Position numbers and translations under genes: made by a program
Source: Erythrobacter sp. SDW2
Lineage (GTDB): Bacteria; Pseudomonadota; Alphaproteobacteria; Sphingomonadales; Sphingomonadaceae
DNA: 64,000 bases
Reading direction: 5' to 3'
NCBI RefSeq assembly: GCF_021431965.1
Contig: NZ_CP090370.1
Coordinates: 1,178,001 to 1,242,000, forward strand
Part shown: positions 17,837 to 26,944 of the stretch, one piece after another
Layout: each line of letters begins with the position of its first letter
Position numbering within the stretch: position 1 is the stretch's first letter
The notes under the pieces: generated by a model
The model's input: the letters and a program-made list of their open reading frames with translations, nothing else
What the model was told of the DNA's origin: nothing
Database searches by the model: none

Positions 17837-18826
17837 CTATTCGGGAGTTTGTGCGTCATTTTCGGCATCGCTGACAACATCCATGCGCGATTCGAACCAG
17901 TCCCGGTCGCGCTCAAGCAAGGCAGAGGTGACACCTTCCTTGCGGAACGCCACCTTGAACCTGTCCTCTCCCTTGAGCTGCTCGAGCTTGTCGGTGTAAG
18001 CGATGGCTGATGCGAGATCGTCGGCTTGCGAAGCTTCGATTTGCTGGTCTTTCAGGTTCGAAACCTGCAAACGCGCGACAAGCTCGCCGTTGATCCGGGC
18101 AGCGGCGAAGCCATCCTGCCATTCGGGGTCATCCACCTTCAGCAACAGCTCATCGATCAGGGTCTGCGCCTCAGCCGGGGAGGCTCTTTTTGCCAGTTCC
18201 CACGCCTTTGCAACGTCCGTCTTGAGCCCACGACCCCTGCAATCGTTCAAGGTGCTTCTTTTTTGCGGGGAATCAGGCAGGGCACGAAACCGTTCGCTAG
18301 CGTCGCGATGGATCGCGAAGAACGTATCCGGATCCCCCGCCAACGAGCAACTGGCGCCATAATAGGCCCGAACCAGCTTGGCCTGCTCGTTGGCCAATCC
18401 TGAACATAGATCGATCAGCCGGCGGGCCTCGATCAGCAGCTTGAGGCGCTCGTCGATCGTGCCGGTGAACCGGGCCCCTGCGACCCGCATCACATCGGCC
18501 CGCTCGCATCCGGTGAAGGACGGGCCCTGCACCGCGAAGCTGATATTGCCCGAACGCCGCGGGCTGACAATCAGACGTAGGGGCACCTCGAACTGGTCGA
18601 AGCGGATCGAGACATCGCGGGTGACCGAACCATCGGTGATCGACACGGATGTGACATAATTGCCCGATTGGGCACTGAAACTGTCGCCACCATCGAACTT
18701 CACTTCCTTTGCCAGCGGCTGACGTGTCTGGACCGTGATCGACTTCTTGGCATCCTGCGCCAGCGCAACCGATGGCATCGCTGCGGTTGCCACGGCGGCC
18801 ATCATGAGTGCCTTCATGGTGTGCAT
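17837..18826 (-). CDS. Uncharacterised secreted protein
   Basis: About 329 residues with a signal peptide ('MKALMMAAVATAAMPSVALA' then Q). The first half looks beta-rich ('SFSAQSGNYVTSVSITDGSV'); the second half (about 120-329) is strongly helical with several Cys ('SCSLAGDP', 'LNDCRGRG'). I recognise no domain. The start is uncertain among ATGs at 18853, 18826 and 18817; 18826 is used because the signal peptide follows closely. It lies 43 nt after the four-helix membrane gene on the same strand, so the two probably form an operon with a shared envelope role. Confidence 0.72.
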   Translation of the reverse strand: MHTMKALMMAAVATAAMPSVALAQDAKKSITVQTRQPLAKEVKFDGGDSFSAQSGNYVTSVSITDGSVTRDVSIRFDQFEVPLRLIVSPRRSGNISFAVQGPSFTGCERADVMRVAGARFTGTIDERLKLLIEARRLIDLCSGLANEQAKLVRAYYGASCSLAGDPDTFFAIHRDASERFRALPDSPQKRSTLNDCRGRGLKTDVAKAWELAKRASPAEAQTLIDELLLKVDDPEWQDGFAAARINGELVARLQVSNLKDQQIEASQADDLASAIAYTDKLEQLKGEDRFKVAFRKEGVTSALLERDRDWFESRMDVVSDAENDAQTPE

Positions 18827-18869
18827 CGTCAGTTCGCTCGCATTGCCCCGCATCCGCCCAGTCCCCGCC

Positions 18870-19427
18870 CTAGTTCCGATCGACCAGGTCGTGCAGGGTG
18901 CCCTTCTTGTCCATCAGGCTGATGCCCAGCACCGCCGCAAGAAAGCCACCGAACCAGCCGATCAAGCTGCCGAAAAAGCTGTTCACCCAACGCTCCGACA
19001 CTTCCGCCGAGACCGGTCCGAATTCGCCGTAATAGTCGAGCAAGACCACCGGGGACGTCTGGTCGCCAACTGCGGGCTGGCTGACTTCGATCATCGCCAT
19101 CGTGGCAGCTCCGATGCCGGTCAGGCACAGGATACTGATCGCTGCGATTTCCCATTGCCGAGAGTGGACTTCTGTCACCTTGGCGACTGCAACCGAGACC
19201 ACGGTCAGGAAGGCGGCGAAGACGGTCGTCGCCAAGGCCCCGTTTCTCATGAAGAATGCAGCCGAACGCCAGAGCCTGCTCAAGCCCACATCCTCGCCGG
19301 TTCCTGCCGGGACCAGATAGCTGCCATTGGCTGCCGATGCCGCCAGTGCAATGGCATAGGCGACGGCCAACGCCAGCAGGCCGACTGCTATCCAAGCGGC
19401 GACGCGTTTTTGATAAGGTGTCATCAT
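18870..19427 (-). CDS. Uncharacterised four-helix membrane protein
   Basis: 185 residues from ATG 19427 (a second ATG follows directly), preceded by 'GGGGGTGGGGA', which includes a usable ribosome-binding site. Four hydrophobic segments are visible: 'VAAWIAVGLLALAVAYAIAL', 'ALATTVFAAFLTVVSVAVA', 'AISILCLTGIGAATMAMI' and 'FGSLIGWFGGFLAAVLGISL'. A loop with 'YYGEFGPVSAEVSERW' lies between the last two. It ends with a charged tail ('MDKKGTLHDLVDRN'). No family is recognised. It is upstream of and probably cotranscribed with the secreted protein at 17837-18826. Confidence 0.75.
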   Translation of the reverse strand: MMTPYQKRVAAWIAVGLLALAVAYAIALAASAANGSYLVPAGTGEDVGLSRLWRSAAFFMRNGALATTVFAAFLTVVSVAVAKVTEVHSRQWEIAAISILCLTGIGAATMAMIEVSQPAVGDQTSPVVLLDYYGEFGPVSAEVSERWVNSFFGSLIGWFGGFLAAVLGISLMDKKGTLHDLVDRN

Positions 19428-19720
19428 TCCCCACCCCCGATCACCACACAATAGCAAGCCGACAATACTATACAATGCCGTCAATCCGGGGTGGTTTGTA
19501 TCCCTTGGTCATTCATTGCCGCATCCGGGCCAAAGGATACTCAGGGACACGGATTTGCCGGGGCACCGTGTGTGACCGCACTGCAACAACTCGCACGGAG
19601 ATATTCTGCAATTCCCTTCGTCGCTTGAGGGACGCCCGCATGCCAAGTAATCGCGTAACTTAGCCGTAGCGTCCCCACTCCAAAAACCCCCGCGACGGCT
19701 CAGGAAGAGGAACGACCTTC

Positions 19721-22297
19721 ATGAAGTTTACTGCTTTTGCAGGCGGCGCTACCACGCGCCTCGCCCTGCTGGCCGGTGCCGCCACGATTGCTATCGCCCC
19801 GACCACCGCTTTCGCGCAGGACGCCGAAGAGCCGGTTGAGGACGGCACCGAAGCCGTCGACAGCAACATTATCGTCGTGACCGCGACCAAGCGCGAACAG
19901 ACGCTGCAGGAAACCCCGATCTCGGTTTCCGTGACCAGCGGCGAAACGCTGGAGCAGGCGCAGATCCGCGACGTGCTCGACTTGCAAACAGTCGCTCCGT
20001 CGCTGCGCGTCAGCCAGCTGCAGAACTCCTCGTCCTCGACCTTCATCATTCGCGGCTTCGGCAACGGCGACAACAACTTCGGCATCGAACCGTCGGTCGG
20101 CGTGTTCATCGACGGGGTGTTCCGCTCGCGTTCGGCCTCGTCGCTCAACGACCTTGCCAACGTCCAGCGCATCGAAGTTCTGAACGGACCGCAGTCGACC
20201 CTGTTCGGCAAGAACGCGTCGGCCGGGGTGATCTCCGTCATCACCCGCGCCCCGCAGTTCCAGTTCGGCGGCTCGATCGAAGCTGGCTACGGCGAATTCA
20301 ACGACATCCGTCTCAAGGGCGACATCACTGGTCCGATTACCGATACGGTCGCCTTCGCCCTCGACGGCAGCTATAACAAGCGCGACGGTTACGGCCGTAT
20401 CGTCAACCTCAACAATGCCGACATCAACGATCGCAACCGCTACACTGCGCGAGGCCAGCTGCTGTTCGAACCGTCGGACTCGCTGCGCATTCGTGCGATT
20501 GCCGACTATTCGAAGATCGATGAAGCCTGCTGCGTTGTCAGTACGCTGGTGGCCGGCCCGACCGCCCCGGCGGTGTTCGCTGTCGGCGGCGCGCTCAGCA
20601 CCGATTTCTTCAGCTACGACATCTTCCTCAACAAGGTTCCGGTCAACGAAGTCGAGAACTACGGTGGTTCGGTCCAGGCCGATCTGGAATTCGGCGCATT
20701 GTCGCTGACTTCGATCACCGCCTACCGCGAACTGAAGAACTTTGTCGACCAGGACGTCGATTTCACCAGCGCGGATATCGTCAGCGAAGTGCGCGACCAG
20801 CAGGTCGAAACCTTCACTCAGGAACTCCGGCTGACTTCGGACTTCGACGGCCCGCTTAACTTCCTGCTTGGCGGCTTCTTCTTTGACGAAAGCGTCACGC
20901 AGAACAGCGCGCTGACCACCGGCCCGCAGGCGCGGCCGTTCTTCTCGCTGCTGGCCGGCAATCCGCTGGTCTTCAACGGGGTCGAGGCCGCGCTGGGTCT
21001 GCCGCAGAACAGCATCTTCTCGCCCGGCCTGCTGACCAGCGAAGTCTATTCGATGGACAACCAGTCGTGGTCGGTCTTCGGGACGGTCGATTTCGAGCCG
21101 TTCGAAGGCCTCGTCCTTACCGGCGGGTTCAACTACACCGACGACAAGAAGGACTTCGCTCTCAGCGGCGTGGCCTTTGACGAACTGGCCAACATCAATC
21201 TGGTCGATGCCTTCATCACCGGCGCGACCGGCGGCACGGTGACCACCCGCGCCCAGTTCCGGGCGCTGCCGCTCGCGACCCAGCAGGCATTGGCTGCCGC
21301 TGCGACCAATCCCGGCGTCAATCCGCTGCTGGCTCTGGCTCCGTTCCAGTTCCAGCCGCCGTTCCTCAACACTCCTAACGCGGTCGAGAATGGCAAGACC
21401 CGGGACGACGATCTCAGCTACACGCTGCGGGCGGCCTATCAGTTCAACGACAACATCAACGCCTATTTCAGCTATGCCACCGGCTTCAAGGCGAGTTCGG
21501 TCAACCTGTCGCGCGACAGCCGCCCTTCGGCAGTCGACTTCACTCCGGGGCCGCGTCGTTCGACCTTCCTCGCTCCGTCGTCGCCGATCACCGACGCGGG
21601 TCTGATCGTGCCGAACCTGACCACCGGTTCGCGCTTTGCCGGCCCGGAAAATGCCGAAGTGTGGGAACTGGGCTTCAAGGGCCAGTGGGACGGGCTCAGC
21701 GTCAATCTGGCGCTGTTCGACCAGACGCTGAAAGGCTTCCAGTCGTTCCTGTTCACCGGCACGGGCTTCCAGCTCAACAACGCCGGTGAACAGTCGGTGA
21801 CGGGCTTCGAACTCGACACCCGCATCCAGCCGACCGATGGCCTGGTCTTCACCTTCGCGATGACCTATCTCGACCCGCTGTTCGACAGCTTCACGGAAAG
21901 CCCGGTGGGCGATCTGTCGGGCCTGCGTCCGGGCGGCATCCCCGAGTTCAACATCGCGACTTCGGCGACCTATACCCACGAATTCGGTGACAGCGGCAAT
22001 CGCCTGATCACCCGCGTGGACTACAGCCACGAGAGCAACACCGACATCAACAACGGCCTGCCAACCTTCAACGCGGCCCTGGGCAACACCCAGATCTTCC
22101 GCCGCGAAGTGAACCTGGTGAACGCGTCGATGACCTTCGCCATGGAGAATGGCATCGAACTGGGCGTCTATGCCCGCAACCTGCTCGACGACCAGTATAT
22201 CATTACGGTCTTCGACGGCGTGGCGCAGGCTGGCACGGTCTCGGGTTACCCGAGCGCACCGCGCACCTGGGGCGGCCTCGTCCGCTTCAAGTTCTGA
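19721..22297 (+). CDS. TonB-dependent receptor
   Basis: An 858-residue outer-membrane receptor. A signal peptide (about residues 1-32, ending 'TTAFAQ') is followed by a TonB-box region near 'NIIVVTATKREQTLQ'. The plug domain carries 'SVGVFIDGVFRSR', 'IEVLNGPQSTLFGKNASAG' and 'VISVITRAP', and the 22-strand barrel ends 'WGGLVRFKF' with terminal Phe. It takes up a large scarce ligand using TonB-ExbBD energy; the plug/barrel style is that common in sphingomonads, where substrates are often unknown. 'AGGAAGAGGAACG' precedes the ATG. No neighbouring transporter or regulator hints at the ligand. Confidence 0.95.
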   Translation: MKFTAFAGGATTRLALLAGAATIAIAPTTAFAQDAEEPVEDGTEAVDSNIIVVTATKREQTLQETPISVSVTSGETLEQAQIRDVLDLQTVAPSLRVSQLQNSSSSTFIIRGFGNGDNNFGIEPSVGVFIDGVFRSRSASSLNDLANVQRIEVLNGPQSTLFGKNASAGVISVITRAPQFQFGGSIEAGYGEFNDIRLKGDITGPITDTVAFALDGSYNKRDGYGRIVNLNNADINDRNRYTARGQLLFEPSDSLRIRAIADYSKIDEACCVVSTLVAGPTAPAVFAVGGALSTDFFSYDIFLNKVPVNEVENYGGSVQADLEFGALSLTSITAYRELKNFVDQDVDFTSADIVSEVRDQQVETFTQELRLTSDFDGPLNFLLGGFFFDESVTQNSALTTGPQARPFFSLLAGNPLVFNGVEAALGLPQNSIFSPGLLTSEVYSMDNQSWSVFGTVDFEPFEGLVLTGGFNYTDDKKDFALSGVAFDELANINLVDAFITGATGGTVTTRAQFRALPLATQQALAAAATNPGVNPLLALAPFQFQPPFLNTPNAVENGKTRDDDLSYTLRAAYQFNDNINAYFSYATGFKASSVNLSRDSRPSAVDFTPGPRRSTFLAPSSPITDAGLIVPNLTTGSRFAGPENAEVWELGFKGQWDGLSVNLALFDQTLKGFQSFLFTGTGFQLNNAGEQSVTGFELDTRIQPTDGLVFTFAMTYLDPLFDSFTESPVGDLSGLRPGGIPEFNIATSATYTHEFGDSGNRLITRVDYSHESNTDINNGLPTFNAALGNTQIFRREVNLVNASMTFAMENGIELGVYARNLLDDQYIITVFDGVAQAGTVSGYPSAPRTWGGLVRFKF

Positions 22298-22313
22298 TCA
22301 CAGGATCGTCACG

Positions 22314-22338
22314 GCCCGCTCCAGGGGATGGAGCGGGC
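22314..22338. other. Perfect hairpin without U-tract downstream of the TonB receptor
   Basis: GCCCGCTCCA (22314-22323) and TGGAGCGGGC (22329-22338) form a 10-bp stem with a GGGGA loop. With no T-run after it, this is more likely a 3'-end stabiliser than a terminator. The true terminator follows about 30 nt later. Confidence 0.5.
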
Positions 22339-22364
22339 AACGACGCCAAATATCTGAATGTGGG

Positions 22365-22390
22365 AAGGGGGCCGCTCGGCCCCCTTTTCT
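22365..22390 (+). terminator. Rho-independent terminator after the TonB receptor
   Basis: AAGGGGGCC (22365-22373) pairs with GGCCCCCTT (22378-22386) over a 4-nt loop and is followed by TTTTCTTT. It separates the receptor from the DUF805 gene. Confidence 0.85.
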
Positions 22391-22467
22391 TTGCGTCGAA
22401 GCGATTTCGCTTGATACGGCCCGCAATCTATTGCCACTTGGCATCCGCTTTTAATGGGGAGCCTGAA

Positions 22468-22953
22468 ATGCACTGGATGCTGTTGCCATTCAAACGTTAT
22501 GCCGATTTCGGCGGCCGGTCGCGCCGCATGGAATTCTGGATGTTTTCGCTGCTGGGTTTCCTGGTGGCCGTGGCGACCGTCGGCCTCGCCATGGCCGTGG
22601 CGCCGGGCGCTGGAGAATCCGAAATGATCTCGGGCGACGGCGGCTTTCAGGCATCGGCTGCCTTTAATAGCGACTTCTCCGGCAGCCCGCTGGCAATGGT
22701 CCTTGTCGGCGTCTACGGCCTATTTGTTCTTGCTGCCTTCATTCCCGGAATCGCGGTAACGGTTCGCCGTTTGCATGACCGCGACATGTCGGGCTGGTGG
22801 TATCTGGGCGCGGTCGTTGCCGGCCTGCTCCCGCTGATCGGCATTTTCGTGTGGCTGGCCTTTTTTGTCCTCATGCTTCTGCCCGGCACCACAGGTCCCA
22901 ATCGCTTCGGCCCCGACCCCAAGGGTGACGATCTGGAGGAAGTTTTCGGCTAG
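22468..22953 (+). CDS. DUF805 family membrane protein
   Basis: A 161-residue inner-membrane protein opening 'MHWMLLPFKRYADFGGRSRR', the standard DUF805 start, and carrying the family signature 'VTVRRLHDRDMSGWWYL' between membrane helices. Segments: 'FWMFSLLGFLVAVATVGLAM', 'AMVLVGVYGLFVLAAFIPGI' and 'GLLPLIGIFVWLAFFVLMLL'. The C-terminal 'GTTGPNRFGPDPKGDDLEEV' is also typical. The ATG at 22468 has GGGGAGCC upstream. The function of DUF805 proteins is not established. It converges with the ABC permease gene. Confidence 0.93.
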   Translation: MHWMLLPFKRYADFGGRSRRMEFWMFSLLGFLVAVATVGLAMAVAPGAGESEMISGDGGFQASAAFNSDFSGSPLAMVLVGVYGLFVLAAFIPGIAVTVRRLHDRDMSGWWYLGAVVAGLLPLIGIFVWLAFFVLMLLPGTTGPNRFGPDPKGDDLEEVFG

Positions 22954-22956
22954 GTT

Positions 22957-25479
22957 CTAAAGCGTCCTCAGCGCCTGTGCCGGTTTCGCCCGCAGCAGCG
23001 GTAGCGACCCGGCCAGCGCGAAGGTGACCACCAGCACCAGCCCCGCACCGAGCACGGCGAGCACGGTGGCCCAGTCAGGGAGCCAGTCGAACTCGAACAG
23101 CTGGGTGATCACCAGCCATGCCAGGCCGCTGCCGATTGCGAGCGCCAACACCGCCAACACCGCTGCCAGCAGCAAATACTCGACCAGTTGCATAGTAAGG
23201 ATCTGTCCCCGGCTCGCGCCCAGTACCCGCAGCACGACAGTGTCATAAGTCCGCGCCGCGCGGGCGGCGGCAATCGCGCCGAGCAGTACGGCGAGGCCGG
23301 CCAGTACCGCCACGGAGGCCGCCGCCAGCGTTGCAACGCCGACTTGCGACAGGATCGTGCGCGCCTGAACGAGCACCTGGCCGACCTCGATCACCGAACT
23401 GGAAGGGAAAGCCTGCACCAGCTCGCGCAACAGCGGCCCCGTGGGCGTGTCGCCCTTGAACTCGATCGTCGCGGCATAATTGTGCGGGGCATCGGCGATG
23501 GCGTTGCGGCTGAACACCAGCGCATAATTGAATCCCATGCTCTCCCAGTCGATTTGCCGTGTGTTGGCGACGCGCATGGTCCGCTCGACCCCGAGCAGGG
23601 CGATGGTCAGGTAATCGCCGGGCCTGAGGCCGATGGCGTCGGCAAGTTCGACATCGACCGAGACCGCGGGCTCGCCTTCGTAGAACGGCCCCCACCATTC
23701 GCCGTCGACGATGGTGTTGCCCTCCGGAACTTCGTCGGCATAGGTCAGGCCGCGTTCGCCCCGCAGCGCCCAGGCACCGTCGGGAATCTCCTCGAGCTCG
23801 GCAACACGGGTCATATCGTCCTTGGGCCCATAGGCGATGATCGAACCACGCATGGCGGGTAGCGCGCGGATCATCGCCTTGTCGTCCTGCGCCCAGACGA
23901 TCTGTTCGAATTCGCCGATACGGTCGCGCGGGATGTCGAGCACGAAATAGTCGGGGGCCTCCTGCGGCACCCGGCTCTGGATATTGCCGTCGATCGAGGT
24001 CTGGATCGCCGCCAGCAGGACGAAGGCGCTGAGGCCGAAGCCGAGCGCGGTCACCAGCGCACCGGTCGAGGTGCCAGGGCGGCTGAGGTTGGCGAGGGCG
24101 TTGCGGATCAGGGGATTGGCGGGCCGACCGACCCTGGCCGATACTTTACGGATCGACCAGCCGAGCAGCGCCAGCACCGCCAGCATGGCGGCTGCGCCAG
24201 CCAGGAATCCCCCGGCCAGCAGTGGCTGACGCGAAGTGAGCAGAGCGAGCGCGACGATGCCGGCGAGGCCACCACCGACCCACAGGAACGCGGTCCTATC
24301 GCGGGCGAGGGGCGTCACGCGTGATCGCATCAGCGCCATGGCAGGAAAGCGCCGGGCGCGTAGCAGCGGCGTGGCGGCGAAGACCAGTGCCACCAGCAGG
24401 CCGTAGCCGCTCGCCAGCAGCAGGGCCAATGGTTCGAAAGTGAAGCCGCTCTGGACAGGCAGCAGCCCTTGCAGCGCCACACCCAGCAGCGGGGTGACCG
24501 CCAGCCCGACTATCAGTCCGGCGACACTGCCGACCAGCGCCGCCAGCCCGATCTGCAACGCATAGATGCGGGCGATATCGCCGCTGGTCGCGCCCAGCAC
24601 CTTGAGCGTGGCGATGCTCGAACGCCGTGCTTCGAGATAGGATGACACACCGCCGCCGATGCCGATCCCGGCAATGACCAGCGCAGCAAGGCCGACCAGC
24701 GTCAGGAACTCGCCCATCCGCCCGACAAACCGGTCGGCCCCGGGGCTGGCGCGGTCACGGTCGCGGAAGTCGAACCCGGCGAGCGGAAAGCGCTCGGTCA
24801 GCTGCTCCTGCGCCGTTTCCGGATTTGTGGCCGGATTGGCGAAGGCGATACGGGTTTTCGACTGGTACATCGCGCCTGGCTGGATCAGCCCGGCGTCATA
24901 AGGCGTCTGCAGATTGGTGATGACCGTGGGGCCAAGCTGGAAGCCTTCGGAGAGCTTGTCCGGCTCATCCTCGATCACGCCGGCCGCCTTCAGCGTCAGC
25001 GTGCCCAGCTCGAATGTGTCGCCGACTTGCATGTCGAGCCGGTCCATCGCCCCCTGGCCGACCCATGCCTCGCCCGCGGGCGGCGGGCCGACGGTACGGC
25101 CGTCGGTCAGGGTCAGCTTGCCATACAGCGGGTAATTGTCTTCGACGGCTTTCAAACCGACGGGCGCGGTCCGTTCGCCCTTGCGGGCGACGACCTGCAT
25201 GCGGGTGCCCTGCGAGACTTCGCCCAGCACCTTGAGCGCGGCCAGCTCCTCCTCGTTGGGGCTGCGCTGCCAGATCTCGACTTCAAGGTCGCCGCCGAGG
25301 AGTTCTTGCCCGCGATTGGCCAGTTCCCGTTCGATTGCCGCGGTCAGCGTGCCGATGGCGGCCAGCGCCCCGGTGCCGAGGAACAGGCACACCAGCAGAA
25401 GCCGTAGCCCCTTGAAGCGCAGTGACAGCTCCCGCCGCGCCAGTGTCCAAGCGGTGCCCCAGGGGATCGTATGGCTCAT
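22957..25479 (-). CDS. ABC transporter permease, FtsX-like (YbbP type)
   Basis: An 840-residue permease with two FtsX-like modules. A first helix ('RLLLVCLFLGTGALAAIGTL') leads to a large periplasmic domain (about 50-250), then helices from about 260, a central block of helices (250-480), a second periplasmic domain (490-700) and three terminal helices ('GLAVLLGAIAAARAARTYD', 'LAVLALAIGSGLAWLVI', 'AVLGAGLVLVVTFALAGS'). Length and layout match E. coli YbbP. The start overlaps the ATPase stop (ATGA). With the divergent TesA-like gene this reproduces the tesA-ybbA-ybbP neighbourhood. It probably moves or remodels lipophilic molecules at the envelope, which is inference. Confidence 0.92.
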   Translation of the reverse strand: MSHTIPWGTAWTLARRELSLRFKGLRLLLVCLFLGTGALAAIGTLTAAIERELANRGQELLGGDLEVEIWQRSPNEEELAALKVLGEVSQGTRMQVVARKGERTAPVGLKAVEDNYPLYGKLTLTDGRTVGPPPAGEAWVGQGAMDRLDMQVGDTFELGTLTLKAAGVIEDEPDKLSEGFQLGPTVITNLQTPYDAGLIQPGAMYQSKTRIAFANPATNPETAQEQLTERFPLAGFDFRDRDRASPGADRFVGRMGEFLTLVGLAALVIAGIGIGGGVSSYLEARRSSIATLKVLGATSGDIARIYALQIGLAALVGSVAGLIVGLAVTPLLGVALQGLLPVQSGFTFEPLALLLASGYGLLVALVFAATPLLRARRFPAMALMRSRVTPLARDRTAFLWVGGGLAGIVALALLTSRQPLLAGGFLAGAAAMLAVLALLGWSIRKVSARVGRPANPLIRNALANLSRPGTSTGALVTALGFGLSAFVLLAAIQTSIDGNIQSRVPQEAPDYFVLDIPRDRIGEFEQIVWAQDDKAMIRALPAMRGSIIAYGPKDDMTRVAELEEIPDGAWALRGERGLTYADEVPEGNTIVDGEWWGPFYEGEPAVSVDVELADAIGLRPGDYLTIALLGVERTMRVANTRQIDWESMGFNYALVFSRNAIADAPHNYAATIEFKGDTPTGPLLRELVQAFPSSSVIEVGQVLVQARTILSQVGVATLAAASVAVLAGLAVLLGAIAAARAARTYDTVVLRVLGASRGQILTMQLVEYLLLAAVLAVLALAIGSGLAWLVITQLFEFDWLPDWATVLAVLGAGLVLVVTFALAGSLPLLRAKPAQALRTL

Positions 25480-26198
25480 GCGGCGGTGTCGCTCGCAATC
25501 TTGCCGTCGGCTAGGGTGATGATGCGGTCGCAGCGTTCGGCCAGGCTCGGATCATGGGTGATGATCACCAGCGTCGCCCCGGTCTCGGCGCGGCGCGCGA
25601 ACAGCATGTCGATGATCTCGGCGCCCGTCGCGGCGTCGAGATTGCCGGTCGGCTCGTCGGCGAAGATCAGCGTCGGGCGCGGCGCGGTGGCGCGGGCGAT
25701 GGCGACGCGTTGCTGCTCGCCGCCGGAAAGCTGGGTCGGGTAATGGTCGAGCCGGTGGCCGAGGCCGACCGCCTCCAGCTCCGCCTTGGCGCGAGAGCGG
25801 ACATCGCTAGCGCCGGCCAGTTCCATCGGGGTGGCGACATTCTCCGTCGCGGTCATGGTCGGTAGCAGGTGGAAAGCCTGTAGCACGATGCCGATGCGGC
25901 CACGGCGGGCGCGGGCAAGGCCGTCCTCGTCCATACCGCCGAAATCGGCCCCGCCGACCTGCAACGTGCCCGAGGTAGCACGTTCGAGGCCGGAGAGCAC
26001 CGCCATCAGCGAGCTCTTGCCCGAACCCGACGGACCGAGCAGCGCCAGCACCTCGCCCCGCTTCACATCGAGGTCGATCCCCTTGAGGATCTCGACCGGA
26101 TGCTTGTCCTGGCCGAGCGTCAGGGTGAGATTGCGGGCGGAAATGGCGAGGCCTACGGAACCCGATGCGGGCGAAGGCGTGTTGGGGGTATCAGTCAC
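25476..26198 (-). CDS. ABC transporter ATP-binding protein (YbbA/LolD type)
   Basis: A 240-residue ABC ATPase with Walker A 'GPSGSGKSSLMAVLSG', Q-loop 'VLQAFHLLPTMTATENV', signature 'LSGGEQQRVAIARA', Walker B 'TLIFADEPTGNLD' and H-loop 'VIITHDPSL'. It belongs to the MacB/LolD/YbbA group that pairs with FtsX-like permeases and drives mechanotransmission rather than classical import. The start is a GTG at 26198. Only 26 nt separate it from the divergent esterase start, so promoters must overlap coding sequence. Confidence 0.94.
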   Translation of the reverse strand: MTDTPNTPSPASGSVGLAISARNLTLTLGQDKHPVEILKGIDLDVKRGEVLALLGPSGSGKSSLMAVLSGLERATSGTLQVGGADFGGMDEDGLARARRGRIGIVLQAFHLLPTMTATENVATPMELAGASDVRSRAKAELEAVGLGHRLDHYPTQLSGGEQQRVAIARATAPRPTLIFADEPTGNLDAATGAEIIDMLFARRAETGATLVIITHDPSLAERCDRIITLADGKIASDTAA

Positions 26199-26224
26199 AA
26201 TAATCCGATGGCATAGGCAAACCC

Positions 26225-26944
26225 ATGGAACAAGTAAGGTGGGCGAAAGCCCTAAGTCGTTTGTCGATGGCGCCGCTGGCGTTGATGCTGGTTTCCTGCG
26301 GGTCGGAGGCTCCTGAAGCAGCTGCTCCTGTGGCGACAGAGGCCGCAGCCGAGGCTGTGGGTGAGGTGCCGGTGATGGGTCCCGAACGGCATATCCTGGC
26401 CTTCGGCGACAGCCTCTTCGCCGGGTACAACGTCGCCAAGGAGGACAGCTATCCCGCCAAGCTGGAAGCCGCCCTGCGCGCCCGGGGCATCAATGCGCGG
26501 GTGACCAACGCCGGGGTTTCGGGCGATACCAGTGCGGCGGGGGCACAAAGGTTCGACTTCACGCTCAAGTCTATGGAGCGGACGCCCGACCTGCTGATCC
26601 TGGAACTGGGCGGCAACGACTTGCTGCGTGGGCTTTCGACGGAGCAAGTGAAGGAAAACCTACGCGACATCATCACCAAGGCACAGCGCGAAGGGATCGA
26701 CGTGCTGCTGATGGGGATGCAAGCCCCGCCCAATGTGGGACCCCGATATGCCGAGGAGTTCAAGGCCGCTTATGCCGACCTCGCCAAGCAGTACGGGGTC
26801 GATTTCATCCCCTTCTGGGTCGAAGCGGTGGCGGACAAGCCCGAACTGATCCAGAGCGACCGGGTGCACCCGACCGAAAAGGGCATAGAAGTGCTGGTCG
26901 GCGATACGGTGGACGAAGTGATCGCGGCGCTACCGAAGAGCTAG
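26225..26944 (+). CDS. TesA-like arylesterase/lysophospholipase (GDSL/SGNH hydrolase)
   Basis: A 239-residue SGNH hydrolase. Block I 'ILAFGDSLFAGYNV' holds the nucleophile Ser, block III is 'LELGGNDLLRG', and the Asp/His pair lies in 'SDRVHPTEKGIE'. The N-terminus has a hydrophobic stretch ending 'LVSC', a lipobox, so it is probably a periplasmic lipoprotein, unlike the soluble E. coli TesA. Adjacent divergent ybbA/ybbP-like genes match the conserved tesA neighbourhood. Its stop overlaps the convergent recF end by 4 nt. Expected substrates are acyl esters or thioesters. Confidence 0.92.
   Translation: MEQVRWAKALSRLSMAPLALMLVSCGSEAPEAAAPVATEAAAEAVGEVPVMGPERHILAFGDSLFAGYNVAKEDSYPAKLEAALRARGINARVTNAGVSGDTSAAGAQRFDFTLKSMERTPDLLILELGGNDLLRGLSTEQVKENLRDIITKAQREGIDVLLMGMQAPPNVGPRYAEEFKAAYADLAKQYGVDFIPFWVEAVADKPELIQSDRVHPTEKGIEVLVGDTVDEVIAALPKS

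Noticed and set aside
19700-22030. Open frame of about 776 codons antisense to the TonB receptor
   Set aside because: The receptor on the + strand has signal peptide, plug and C-terminal Phe; the antisense product is low-complexity.
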